Part shown: positions 1 to 7,204 of the stretch, one piece after another
Numbering within the stretch: position 1 is the first letter of the stretch
How the letters are laid out: each line of letters starts with the position of its first letter
Assembly (NCBI GenBank): GCA_028876585.1
Contig: JAGWRL010000086.1
Location: forward strand, 1-28,800
Source: Pseudomonadota bacterium
GTDB taxonomy: Bacteria; Pseudomonadota; Alphaproteobacteria; Rhizobiales; Beijerinckiaceae
Direction: 5' to 3'
DNA length: 28,800 bases
The notes under the pieces: model-generated
Told to the model about the DNA's origin: nothing
Seen by the model: only the letters and a program-made list of their open reading frames with translations
Databases searched by the model: none
Made by a program: the position numbers and the translations under genes

Positions 1-153
1 GCCGAGCGGCGCGGCATCGAGATCGTCGATCACGGCGCCGCCCGGACGGACTATATGGCCTTCGGCGACAGCGTCAGCATGGATGTCCGGCTGCCCGACG
101 GCGCGCCGGTGTTCGGCGAGTTGCGCCAGAGGGTGGTGAAAGCGCGCGGTTGA
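1..153 (+). CDS. FAA-hydrolase-family enzyme, C-terminal end (partial)
   Basis: This is an open frame entering from the left edge and ending at TGA 151-153. About 50 residues are visible. The stretch YMAFGDSVSMDV, followed by a loop and PVFGELRQRVV, resembles the last beta-strands of fumarylacetoacetate-hydrolase-fold enzymes, which often end in a FGD-x-V-x-(I/M)-x-(M/V) strand and a FGxIxQ-V strand. Family members hydrolyse, hydrate or decarboxylate the acids produced by aromatic ring cleavage, which suits the catabolic operon that begins at 1656. The catalytic metal site would lie outside the window, so substrate and activity cannot be judged. It converges on the decayed dehydrogenase with a 10-base gap. 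The family call rests on a short segment and is moderately secure. Confidence 0.6.
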   Translation, partial: AERRGIEIVDHGAARTDYMAFGDSVSMDVRLPDGAPVFGELRQRVVKARG

Positions 154-163
154 GGCGGCCGGC

Positions 164-547
164 TCAGAACGCGGTCGCGCCGCCGTCGATGGAGACATCG
201 GCGCCGGTGACGAAGCGCGATTCCTCGCTGCCGAGATAAACCGCGAGCCAGGCGATGTCCTCGGGCTCGCCGAGCCGGTCAATCATCAGCTTGGCGCGCA
301 CCGACGCCATCAACGCCGCATTGTCGCGGTGACGCTGTGTCTCCTCAGTCAACACGAATCCTGGCGCGATGGAATTGGCCCTGATGCGCAGAGGTCCGCC
401 CTCCAACGCCATCTGCCGCGTCATCGCCATCACGCCGCCCTTGCCGGCGCAATGGGCGATCGCCGGCAGGCCCGGCAGCGCCATATGCGCCTTGCCGGCG
501 AGCCGCCGGCCCGCCCAACGCGCGATCGTCTCGACCGGATAATCCAC
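164..547 (-). pseudogene. Short-chain dehydrogenase remnant (C-terminal half, catalytic Tyr replaced)
   Basis: The frame encodes 127 residues that match only the second half of a classical SDR, which is normally about 250 residues. The segment AGKGGVMAMTRQMALEG, then IRANSIAPGFV, then a C-terminal FVTGADVSIDGG is typical. The N-terminal Rossmann half with the TGxxxGIG nucleotide motif is absent. The active-site YxxxK reads H-C-A-G-K, so the catalytic Tyr is His. The GTG start at 547 is preceded by a purine-rich GGGAGGGGAAGG, so it could still be translated from the LysR transcript that ends 28 bases upstream. Without cofactor domain and Tyr it should not be an active oxidoreductase. It is most simply a deletion remnant. 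Confidence 0.7.
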
Positions 548-575
548 GCCTTCCCCTCCCGCCGAAGCTTTGGAC

Positions 576-1475
576 TTAGGACGCCGCCGCGTCCTTGATC
601 AACCCGCGCAGCCAGATCAGCCCGGGGTCTTGCGAACGGTTGCGGTGCCACTGGATCGCCTGTTTCATCTTCGGCAGCTTGAACGGCAGTTCGAGCATCG
701 CGATCGGCAGGATCGCGCGCGCGCGCTCGGCCAGACGCCGGTGGATGGTGGCGATGCGGTCGGTGCCGATCAGAAGCTGCGGGATGGCGGCGAAACTGAA
801 GCTCGTCACATCGATGCGGCGCGCCACGCCGAGCCGGCGGAACAACACCGATTCCAACGATTGCGACGCGATCGCCGGCTGCGCCACCACATGCGAGGCG
901 GTCAGAAACGCGCGCCGCGTCAATCGCGCACCCGCGAGCTTCCCCTGCTCCCAGACCACGGCGACGAAGTCCTCCTCCAGGATGATCTCGCTGGGATGCC
1001 GGCGCGTGCAATAATCGGTGGGGATGATGAGCAGATCGACGTCGCCGCGATCGAGCATGTTCTCCGGCGCGTCGATCTGCTGCATGAAGTGGAAGCGCGC
1101 CGGGCTGCCGGTGCGCGCGCATTGGGCGAGAATGGCGGGCGCGAGCGTGGCGAGCGTGTAATCGGACACCAGGAGATTGAACTGCCGCGTCGATTGGGCG
1201 GGATCGAATTGCGGCGCCTTGGCGATGCTCCAATCGATCCGCATCAGCACGTCGCGCACCGCGTCCTTCAGCGCCTCGGCGCGCGGCGTCAGTTGCAGGC
1301 CGCGCCCGACCTTGACCAGCAATTCGTCGTCGAAATAGCGGCGCAGGCGGTGCAGCGCGTTGCTCATCGCCGATTGCGTCATGTTCATCCGCTCCGCCGC
1401 CGCGCTGACGTTGCGCAGGTGCAGAAGGTGATCGAGCGCGACCAAAAGGTTGAGGTCGAGATTGTTGAAACGCAT
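576..1475 (-). CDS. LysR-family regulator, NodD/LinR-like subgroup
   Basis: The product is 299 residues, normal for LysR regulators. The N-terminus MRFNNLDLNLLVALDHLL and the helix-turn-helix around residues 18-58 (SAAAERMNMTQSAMSNALHRLR, then a DDELLVKVGRGLQLTPRA wing) resemble the NodD/LinR/PcpR branch, whose members often control aromatic catabolism. The rest (about 90-299) is the effector-binding domain. The gene is transcribed away from the hydrolase-dioxygenase-Rieske-monooxygenase operon beginning at 1656. Divergence is the usual LysR arrangement, so it probably activates that operon in response to the substrate or an intermediate. The SDR remnant follows it on the same strand. Confidence 0.88.
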   Translation of the reverse strand: MRFNNLDLNLLVALDHLLHLRNVSAAAERMNMTQSAMSNALHRLRRYFDDELLVKVGRGLQLTPRAEALKDAVRDVLMRIDWSIAKAPQFDPAQSTRQFNLLVSDYTLATLAPAILAQCARTGSPARFHFMQQIDAPENMLDRGDVDLLIIPTDYCTRRHPSEIILEEDFVAVVWEQGKLAGARLTRRAFLTASHVVAQPAIASQSLESVLFRRLGVARRIDVTSFSFAAIPQLLIGTDRIATIHRRLAERARAILPIAMLELPFKLPKMKQAIQWHRNRSQDPGLIWLRGLIKDAAAS

Positions 1476-1655
1476 GCGGTTTTCCGGTCGCGCGAGGCGG
1501 CGCTGGTATTGACGGCGTCGATAGCGACAATTTCTATATTCAATTTTTCAATTTGTCGCGCGGCCTCTATAAAGCGCTGACGGAGGAGACCTCGTCGGAG
1601 GCGGCGCGCGGCGTCGCGCCCGTTCGGCGACGCGCCTCGAGGGGAGCCCGCGCCG
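1476..1655. promoter_or_regulatory. Divergent LysR/catabolic operon control region
   Basis: This 180-base region separates two divergent genes and contains a distinctly AT-rich patch in otherwise GC-rich DNA. A 7-base inverted repeat, GCGACAA at 1524-1530 and TTGTCGC at 1553-1559, flanks the patch and is a candidate LysR site. For the rightward operon, TTTTCA (1545-1550) and TATAAA (1568-1573) have a 17-base spacer and form a plausible sigma-70-type promoter overlapping the right arm of the repeat. A GAGGGGA ribosome site near 1640 precedes ATG 1656. The assignments are by pattern only. Confidence 0.45.
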
Positions 1656-2813
1656 ATGTTCAAATATTTCCCGACCAATTATGTCTGGAACCTTTCGGTC
1701 GATCTGGCGATCGAAATGGGCGCGCGCATCGGCGAGATCGAGGCGATGTGCGCGCCATTGCAGGAGGCCGCCAAACAGCCCGACGCCGCCGGCACGCAGG
1801 CGTTTCGCGAGACTTGGGCGCGCATGGCCGACAAACTGTGCGAACTGGCGCGCGAGGATGAGGCGAGAGGCCGGCTGTTGTCCGCCGGCGACAAATACGG
1901 CCGCGCGGCGACCTATTATCTCACCTGCGAGCGCTTGCAGGCGCATGGCGCGCCGGGCCGTATCGAGCTTTACCAGCGCTTCCTCGCCACTTTCGCGCGC
2001 GGGCTTGCGCTCTCCAGGGAAAACTGTGAGCGGGTCGAAATCCCCTACGAGGGAACGCATCTCTCCGCGCTCTACGTGCGCGCCGAGGGTGTCAGCGGCC
2101 GCGCGCCGCTGCTGGTCCATCTCAACGGGCTCGATTCGACCAAGGAGATGAAATACCGCGTCGGCCTGCCGGCGTGGCTCGCTAGGCGCGGCGTCTCCTC
2201 GCTGGTCGTCGACCAACCGGGCACCGGCGAGGCGTTGCGCCTGCAAGGCTTGCACGCGCGCTATGACAGCGAGCATTGGGCGAGCCGCGTCGTCGATTGG
2301 TTGGAGACGCGCGCCGACGTCGATCCCCGCCGCATCGGCTGCGAGGGCGTCTCGCTCGGCGGCTATTACTGCCCGCGCGCGGTGGCGTTCGAGCCGCGTT
2401 TCGCCTGCGGCGTCGCCTGGGGCGCCAATCACGATTGGCGCGACGTGCAGAAGCGCCGGTTGGAGCGCGAGGGCAATTTACCGGTGCCGCATTATTGGGC
2501 GCATGTGCGCTGGGTGTGGGGCGCGAAGGATCAGGACGATTTCATGCGGATCGCCGAGAACGTGCATCTCGACGGCGTGCTCGACCGGATCAAGGTTCCC
2601 TTCCTCGTCACGCATGGCGAGAACGATTCGCAAATCCCGCTCAAATGGGCGCATCGCACCTATGAGCAACTGACCAACAGCCCGAAGCGCGAACTGAAGA
2701 TCTTCACCGAGCGCGAAGGCGGCTCGCAGCATTCGAGCTTCGACAACAGCGCCAACGCCGGCGCCTATATCGCCGATTGGGTCGCCGAGACGCTCGGCGG
2801 CCGCACGGCCTGA
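1656..2813 (+). CDS. Alpha/beta hydrolase, 2,6-dihydroxypseudooxynicotine hydrolase/FrsA-like
   Basis: The 385-residue protein has an N-terminal helical segment of about 130 residues and a C-terminal alpha/beta-hydrolase domain, the layout of the 2,6-dihydroxypseudooxynicotine hydrolase group (C-C bond hydrolases) and FrsA/DUF1100 relatives. The visible triad is Ser233 in GVSLGGYY, Asp324 in HGENDSQIP and His359 in GGSQHSSF. It is the first gene of an operon and is followed 11 bases later by an extradiol-type dioxygenase. Hydrolysis of a ring-cleavage product or of a beta-ketone side chain is therefore the likely role. The exact substrate is unknown. The start is chosen for the upstream GAGGGGA and because homology-like sequence begins at once. 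Confidence 0.85.
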   Translation: MFKYFPTNYVWNLSVDLAIEMGARIGEIEAMCAPLQEAAKQPDAAGTQAFRETWARMADKLCELAREDEARGRLLSAGDKYGRAATYYLTCERLQAHGAPGRIELYQRFLATFARGLALSRENCERVEIPYEGTHLSALYVRAEGVSGRAPLLVHLNGLDSTKEMKYRVGLPAWLARRGVSSLVVDQPGTGEALRLQGLHARYDSEHWASRVVDWLETRADVDPRRIGCEGVSLGGYYCPRAVAFEPRFACGVAWGANHDWRDVQKRRLEREGNLPVPHYWAHVRWVWGAKDQDDFMRIAENVHLDGVLDRIKVPFLVTHGENDSQIPLKWAHRTYEQLTNSPKRELKIFTEREGGSQHSSFDNSANAGAYIADWVAETLGGRTA

Positions 2814-2824
2814 GGGAGGACTTT

Positions 2825-3772
2825 ATGAGAATCACAGGGCTGGAGACGCTGGTGTTCGGCGTCGACGACGTCGCCGCCGCCGCACGCTATCTCACCGATT
2901 ACGGCCTGACGCCGGCTCCCGACTCGAGCGGACGCTTCGAGGCGCTCGACGGCACGGCGATCGTCATCGCGCAGGCCGGCGATCCGCAACTGGCCGCGCC
3001 GCCCGCGCCCGGCTGCCGGTTGCGCAAGACCGTGATGGGCGTCGCCGACGCCGCCGCGCTGGAGGATGTCGCGGCCGAGCTGAGCCGCGATCGCGAGGTG
3101 AAGCGGCGGCCGAACGGCTCGATCGAGGCGGTCGACGATTCCGGCTTCACGCTCGGCTTCCAGATTTCGCGCAAGCGCGCCTTCACGCTGCCGGGCGAGA
3201 TCGCCAACGCGCCGGGCGGCGTCGTGTTCCGGCCGGTCAACCATCTCGGCGCCATCGGCCCCGACGCGCCGATCCGCCCGCGCAGCCTGAGCCATGTCGT
3301 GTATTTCGTGCCGGACGTGCTGAAGGCGGAGGCTTTCTACGTCAACCGGCTCGGCTTCCGCTGCACCGACCGCTTCAACCAGGCCGGACCGTTCCTGCAA
3401 CCGGGCGCCTGCCTCGACCACCACACCCATTTCCTGATCGGCGCGCCGCCGCACATGCACGGCGTCGAGCATTTCACCTTCCATTTCGGCGGCCCGACCG
3501 AAATGATGACCAACGGCTACCGTTTCGTCGACAAGGGCTATCAGGCGTTCTGGGGGCCGGGGCGGCACATCCTCGGCTCCAACTGGTTCTGGTATTTCAA
3601 CAGCCCGTTCGGCTGCCATATGGAGATGGACGCCGACATGGACCTGCACGACGCGAGCTGGACGCCGCGCAGCGTCGATCTCGGCGCCGACAATTCGCAG
3701 ACCTTCCTGCTCAAGTTCCGCAAAAAATGGATGCCGGGGCCGGGCGCTCACGAGAACGGCGCCTATGCCTGA
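2825..3772 (+). CDS. VOC-family, extradiol-type dioxygenase
   Basis: The 315-residue protein carries two vicinal-oxygen-chelate halves. The N-terminal half opens with an ITGLETLVFGVDDV strand, and the C-terminal half contains the metal site. Candidate ligands fit the type I extradiol 2-His-1-carboxylate facial triad: His157 (LSHVVYFVPD), His216 (GVEHFTFHFG) and Glu267 (CHMEMDAD). A further HHTH cluster lies at 199-202. Such enzymes use Fe(II) and O2 to open catechol-type rings next to the diol. The ATG follows GGGAGGA, and the stop overlaps the Rieske gene start by 8 bases, implying translational coupling. The ring substrate cannot be told from sequence. Confidence 0.82.
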   Translation: MRITGLETLVFGVDDVAAAARYLTDYGLTPAPDSSGRFEALDGTAIVIAQAGDPQLAAPPAPGCRLRKTVMGVADAAALEDVAAELSRDREVKRRPNGSIEAVDDSGFTLGFQISRKRAFTLPGEIANAPGGVVFRPVNHLGAIGPDAPIRPRSLSHVVYFVPDVLKAEAFYVNRLGFRCTDRFNQAGPFLQPGACLDHHTHFLIGAPPHMHGVEHFTFHFGGPTEMMTNGYRFVDKGYQAFWGPGRHILGSNWFWYFNSPFGCHMEMDADMDLHDASWTPRSVDLGADNSQTFLLKFRKKWMPGPGAHENGAYA

Positions 3773-4106
3773 ACGCATCCGTCTCTGCCCGGCGCAAGAA
3801 ATCGGCGAGGGCCGCGCGCGCGGCTTCGATCTCGACGGCGAGGGGACGGACACGATCTTCGTCGTGCGCGTCGGCGGCAGGCTCACCGCCTGGCGCAACG
3901 CCTGCCCGCATCAGGGCGCGGCGATGGCGCTGCGGCGCGATGTTTATCTGAACGCCGCCGGCGACCGCATTGTGTGCTACGCGCACGGCGCGGAGTTCTG
4001 CCCGGAGAGCGGCGTCTGTTTGCAGGGGCCGTGCGTCGGGCGCAAGCTGCGGCCGGCGGCGGTGGAGATAGACAACGAAGGCGCCCTGAACGCGCTGGTG
4101 GCTTGA
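3765..4106 (+). CDS. Rieske [2Fe-2S] ferredoxin-like protein
   Basis: This 113-residue protein has the size of a stand-alone Rieske ferredoxin. The two cluster-binding motifs are Cys47-Pro-His49 (ACPHQGA) and Cys71-Tyr-Ala-His74 (VCYAHGAEF), giving the expected two Cys and two His ligands. The second loop continues as CPESGVCLQGPC, rich in extra Cys. Its ATG overlaps the end of the dioxygenase gene, and the FAD monooxygenase follows after 10 bases, so all three are made together. It probably carries electrons, either to a Rieske oxygenase encoded elsewhere or to keep the extradiol enzyme iron reduced. No Rieske oxygenase large subunit lies in the window. Confidence 0.9.
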   Translation: MPERIRLCPAQEIGEGRARGFDLDGEGTDTIFVVRVGGRLTAWRNACPHQGAAMALRRDVYLNAAGDRIVCYAHGAEFCPESGVCLQGPCVGRKLRPAAVEIDNEGALNALVA

Positions 4107-4116
4107 GGAGGAAACA

Positions 4117-5247
4117 ATGGCGGCGGTGAGCAAGGCGCTGGTGATCGGCGGCGGCTTTTCGGGCATGGCGGCGGCGATCGAGATGCGCAAAGCCGGCATC
4201 GCGGTCGATCTCGTGGAGATCGATCCGCATTGGCGGCCCGAGGGGGCCGGCATCACCGTCAACGGCGCGTCGCTGCGGGCGTTGGAGACGCTTGGCGTCT
4301 ACGCCGAATTCGCCAGGGCCGGCTATGTCTCCGACGGGGTCGAATTGCGGGCGCCGCCGGGCGTCAAGGTCGGCGAGATCGCGACGCCGAAAGTGGCGGG
4401 CTCCGATGTGCCCGGCGGCGGCGGCATCCTGCGCCCCGATCTCGCGCGCATTCTCGCCGACGCCACGCGGGCGTGCGGCGTCGACGTGCGCACGGGCTGC
4501 ACCTACGAAAGTTTTGACGACAGCGGCGACAAGGTCTCGGTCGCCTTCACCGACGGGTCGCGGCGCGATTACGATCTCGTCGTCGGCGCCGACGGCGTGC
4601 GCTCGGGCCTACGCGACAAGTTGTTTCCCGAGGTGAAGCCGCCGCAATATATCGGCCAGGTGGTCTGGCGCGCGGTGTTCCCGCGCCCGGCCGAGATCGT
4701 GCGTCCCACCATGTGGGTCGGCGGCGCGGTCAAGCTCGGCGTCAATCCGGTTTCGGCGACGCATATGTACATGTTCCTGACCGAAGGGCGGCCGGAAAAG
4801 AGCCAGCCGGCGCCGGAGAGCTGGCCGAAAGTCCTGGAAGACCTGATGCGCGCCTTCCCCGATCCGACGGTACAGTCGCTGATTCCGCATCTCTACGCCA
4901 GCGACGCCCATATCGACTATCGCGCGCTCGCCAATCTGCTCGTGCCCGCGCCGTGGAACCGTGGCCGCGTCGTGCTGATCGGCGACACCGTGCATGCGAC
5001 GACGCCGCATTTGGCCTCCGGCGCCGGCATCGGCATCGAGAGCGGCATCGTGCTGGCGCAGGAACTGGGCGCGGCGAGCCGGTTGCAGGACGCGCTCGAC
5101 CGTTTCCACGCCCGCCGCTGGGACCGCTGCCGGATGGTGATCGAGAACTCGGAGAAACTCTGCCGCATCGAGATGGAGCACGGCGATATGGCGCAACACG
5201 CGCGCATCATGCGCGAGTCGATGATCGCGCTGGCGGCGCCGATCTGA
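4117..5247 (+). CDS. FAD-dependent aromatic-type monooxygenase (PHBH fold)
   Basis: The 376-residue protein belongs to the group A flavin monooxygenases. The dinucleotide fold is at residues 7-16 (ALVIGGGFSG), the DG motif is at about 153-162 (DLVVGADGVRS), and the GD motif that contacts the FAD ribityl chain is at 287-300 (LIGDTVHATTPHLA). These enzymes hydroxylate aromatic or heteroaromatic rings with NAD(P)H and O2. As the last gene of the operon it probably prepares the diol opened by the dioxygenase. The start has a clean GAGGAGG ribosome site. The product ends normally and shows no missing motif. Confidence 0.9.
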   Translation: MAAVSKALVIGGGFSGMAAAIEMRKAGIAVDLVEIDPHWRPEGAGITVNGASLRALETLGVYAEFARAGYVSDGVELRAPPGVKVGEIATPKVAGSDVPGGGGILRPDLARILADATRACGVDVRTGCTYESFDDSGDKVSVAFTDGSRRDYDLVVGADGVRSGLRDKLFPEVKPPQYIGQVVWRAVFPRPAEIVRPTMWVGGAVKLGVNPVSATHMYMFLTEGRPEKSQPAPESWPKVLEDLMRAFPDPTVQSLIPHLYASDAHIDYRALANLLVPAPWNRGRVVLIGDTVHATTPHLASGAGIGIESGIVLAQELGAASRLQDALDRFHARRWDRCRMVIENSEKLCRIEMEHGDMAQHARIMRESMIALAAPI

Positions 5248-5255
5248 CCGATCCC

Positions 5256-5290
5256 TTGAATGTCAGTGGTTTTGACGCTATATTGCGTCA
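5256..5290 (+). promoter_or_regulatory. Toxin-antitoxin promoter with palindromic operator
   Basis: TTGAAT (5256-5261) and TATATT (5279-5284) are separated by exactly 17 bases and form a good sigma-70-type promoter. The -10 box is the spacer of a perfect inverted repeat, TGACGC (5273-5278) and GCGTCA (5285-5290). Repressor bound there would block RNA polymerase. Autorepression by an antitoxin or toxin-antitoxin complex is the rule for such modules, so this is very likely the operator of the downstream pair. Confidence 0.7.
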
Positions 5291-5312
5291 GAATTATTGG
5301 CATGACATCGGG

Positions 5313-5672
5313 ATGCAGGCCATGGGGCTCGCCCAATACGCAGATGACGGCGTCTTCGCGCCGCGTCGAATCGCCGACGCGTTTCGCACCACCAGCGAGG
5401 AGATCGCCCGCACCGCCGGGCTCGGCAAGGACGCGATCCAGCGCAAGGACCGGGTCAAATCGGACAAGACGCAGCGGCGGTTGCGCGAGATGGTCGAGGT
5501 CATCAACAAGGTCGAGCCGCGGTTCGGCTCGGCGCTGATGGCCTATGCGTGGTATCGCTCCGAACCGCTGTCGGGGTTTTCCGGGCAGACCGCGATGCAA
5601 CTGGTGCGCGAGGGGCGGGCCGACGACGTGCTCGACTATATCGACGCGGTCGACGCCGGCGTGCACGCCTGA
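5313..5672 (+). CDS. Xre/MbcA/ParS-type antitoxin of a RES module
   Basis: From ATG 5313 the product is 119 residues. ATG 5322 is an alternative start, and neither has a strong ribosome site. The middle carries a helical DNA-binding-like segment (RIADAFRTTSEEIARTAGLGKDAI), and the end has the DUF2384-like antitoxin C-terminal region with AYAWYRSEPLSGFSG, QLVREGRADDVLDYI and a final YxxxVDAGVHA-type tail. Antitoxins of this class bind and inhibit RES-domain NAD-degrading toxins and repress their own promoter. The toxin gene starts 3 bases after the stop. Starts upstream of 5313 are unlikely because the predicted transcription start is near 5291. Confidence 0.82.
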   Translation: MQAMGLAQYADDGVFAPRRIADAFRTTSEEIARTAGLGKDAIQRKDRVKSDKTQRRLREMVEVINKVEPRFGSALMAYAWYRSEPLSGFSGQTAMQLVREGRADDVLDYIDAVDAGVHA

Positions 5673-5675
5673 GCC

Positions 5676-6179
5676 GTGCCGCTGCGCTACCAGGGACGGC
5701 TCTATCGGGCGCTGAACCCGATCTACGCCCGCGAGCCCTTGTCGGGCCGAGGCGCGGAACGCCATGGCGGGCGCTTCAACCCGAAGGGCGTCCCGGCGCT
5801 CTACGCCTCGCTGTCGATCATGACCGCGCTGCGCGAGGCCAATCAGGTCGGCGCGCTGCAACCGACGACGCTCGTCTGCTATGACGCGGACATCGGCTCC
5901 GTGTTCGACAGCCGTGACGAAGACGCGCTCGCCGCGCAGGGCATGGACGCGGCGGCGCTGGCCGACGCCACGTGGCGCGATCAGATGAAGGCGCAGGGCG
6001 AGGCGGGAACGCAGACCTTCGCCCGGCGGCTGATCGCCGCCGGCTATGATGGCCTGCTGGTGCGCAGCTTCGCCCCCGGAGCGGACGCCGACGACAAGAA
6101 TCTCGTGCTGTGGCGCTGGGGCGCCGCTCCCCCGGCGCGTATCGTCCTGATCGACGACGAAGGCCGCTTGTCGCGATAG
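5676..6179 (+). CDS. RES-domain toxin (NAD-degrading family)
   Basis: The product is 167 residues and starts at GTG 5676, three bases after the antitoxin stop. The N-terminal LYRALNP, then GGRFNPKGVPALYAS and an ALREANQ helix supply the Arg, Glu and Ser signature that names the RES family. Characterised members (MbcT, ParT, RES-Xre) fold like ADP-ribosyltransferases and destroy or transfer from NAD+. It should be neutralised by the preceding antitoxin. The frame is intact, so the module looks functional. Confidence 0.87.
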   Translation: MPLRYQGRLYRALNPIYAREPLSGRGAERHGGRFNPKGVPALYASLSIMTALREANQVGALQPTTLVCYDADIGSVFDSRDEDALAAQGMDAAALADATWRDQMKAQGEAGTQTFARRLIAAGYDGLLVRSFAPGADADDKNLVLWRWGAAPPARIVLIDDEGRLSR

Positions 6180-6204
6180 GCGCAAGGTTCGAGTAGAAAG
6201 GCGC

Positions 6205-7110
6205 TCACGACGCGGCGGCGATCAACCAATCGCGGACCTGTCGCACGCGATGGGTCAATTCTTCGTCGCGCTTCCTGACGACGTAGAAGGCGGCGCCGGT
6301 TCGCAACGTGTGGTCGGTCAGTCGGACGAGCAGGCCCGTCTTGACCAATCGCTCGGTGAGGTGACGCCAGCCGAGCGCGATCCCCTGCCCTTCCATGACC
6401 GCCTGAATCACCAGCGCGTAATCGTTGATGATCAACCCCCTCGGCGCCGAGCCGGGGGCGAGGCCGCCGCTCGCCAGCCAATCCTGCCATGTCGCGGCTT
6501 CGCGGTGCGGCTCCTCCAGATGGATGAAACGGTGGGCGAGCAGGTCGGCGACGCGCGCGGGCCGGCCGTGCGCCTGCACATAGGACGCGCCGGCGACGGC
6601 GTCGATCGCCTCGTCCGCCAACCGTGTCGCTTCGTAGTTCGGCCACGCCTCCGGCTTGCCGCCGCGCACCGCGAGCTGAATGCCTTCCGCGCTGATGTCG
6701 AGGTCGCGGTCGGAGGTCTGGATGCGCAGGTCGATTCCCGGCAGATCGTCGCGGAACCGCTGTAACCGCGGCATCATCCAGAACGAGGCGAAGGCGGTCG
6801 AGGCCGCCAGCGTCACATGCGAGTTGGAGGCGAAAGCCCTGACGTCTTCGGCCGAACGCTTGATGACGGAGAGCCCGACCGCCACGTCGGTCAGGAATCG
6901 CTGGCCGACGTCGGTCAACACCACCCGCTTGTGTTCGCGATGGAAGAGATTGGCGCCCAACTGCCGCTCCAGACCGCGAATGGCGTAGGAGACCGCCGCC
7001 TGCGTCATGCCGAGTTCACGGCCGGCGGCGGTGAAGCTGCGCAATCGCCCGGCCGCTTCGAAAACCGAAACGGCGTCCAGCGATCCTGTCAGGCGGCGCA
7101 GCGTCAGCAT
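6205..7110 (-). CDS. LysR-family regulator, GcvA-like
   Basis: The product is 301 residues. It has a winged helix-turn-helix at about 10-70 (FEAAGRLRSFTAAGRELGMTQAAVSYAIRGLERQLG, then LFHREHKRVVLTDVG) and a GcvA-type effector domain (SDRDLDISAEGIQLAVRGG, then GQGIALGW near residue 240). It diverges from the MttB-family gene and probably controls it. The candidate operator TTATG-N5-CATAA lies just 10 bases before the start codon, a position suited to autorepression. The gene converges on the RES toxin gene with a 25-base gap. No effector can be assigned. Confidence 0.9.
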   Translation of the reverse strand: MLTLRRLTGSLDAVSVFEAAGRLRSFTAAGRELGMTQAAVSYAIRGLERQLGANLFHREHKRVVLTDVGQRFLTDVAVGLSVIKRSAEDVRAFASNSHVTLAASTAFASFWMMPRLQRFRDDLPGIDLRIQTSDRDLDISAEGIQLAVRGGKPEAWPNYEATRLADEAIDAVAGASYVQAHGRPARVADLLAHRFIHLEEPHREAATWQDWLASGGLAPGSAPRGLIINDYALVIQAVMEGQGIALGWRHLTERLVKTGLLVRLTDHTLRTGAAFYVVRKRDEELTHRVRQVRDWLIAAAS

Positions 7111-7204
7111 AAGCTCACTTTATGCAAAACATAAGAAAAATCGGTCGTTACGGCGCACGGGCGAAAGCGTAGCATAATTGTAGCTTTTGCAAAGGAGGGG
7201 AGTC
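7111..7204. promoter_or_regulatory. LysR/mttB-like divergent control region with operator
   Basis: This 94-base divergent intergenic region holds a perfect palindrome TTATG-CAAAA-CATAA at 7120-7134, which contains a T-N11-A pair (7121 and 7133) as in LysR boxes. Further CATAAG or CATAAT half-site-like words occur at 7108-7113 and 7173-7178, and the latter could also serve as a -10 for the rightward gene. No convincing -35 was found on either strand. Confidence 0.5.
7191..7198 (+). promoter_or_regulatory. Ribosome binding site that fixes the MttB-like start
   Basis: AAAGGAGG is a near-perfect anti-16S match placed 6 bases before GTG 7205. It decides against the upstream in-frame TTG at 7187, which overlaps this site. 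Confidence 0.8.

Noticed and set aside
4917..6185. Minus-strand open frame across the monooxygenase and toxin-antitoxin genes
   Set aside because: It overlaps three well-supported genes and its protein is compositionally antisense, with no recognisable domain.
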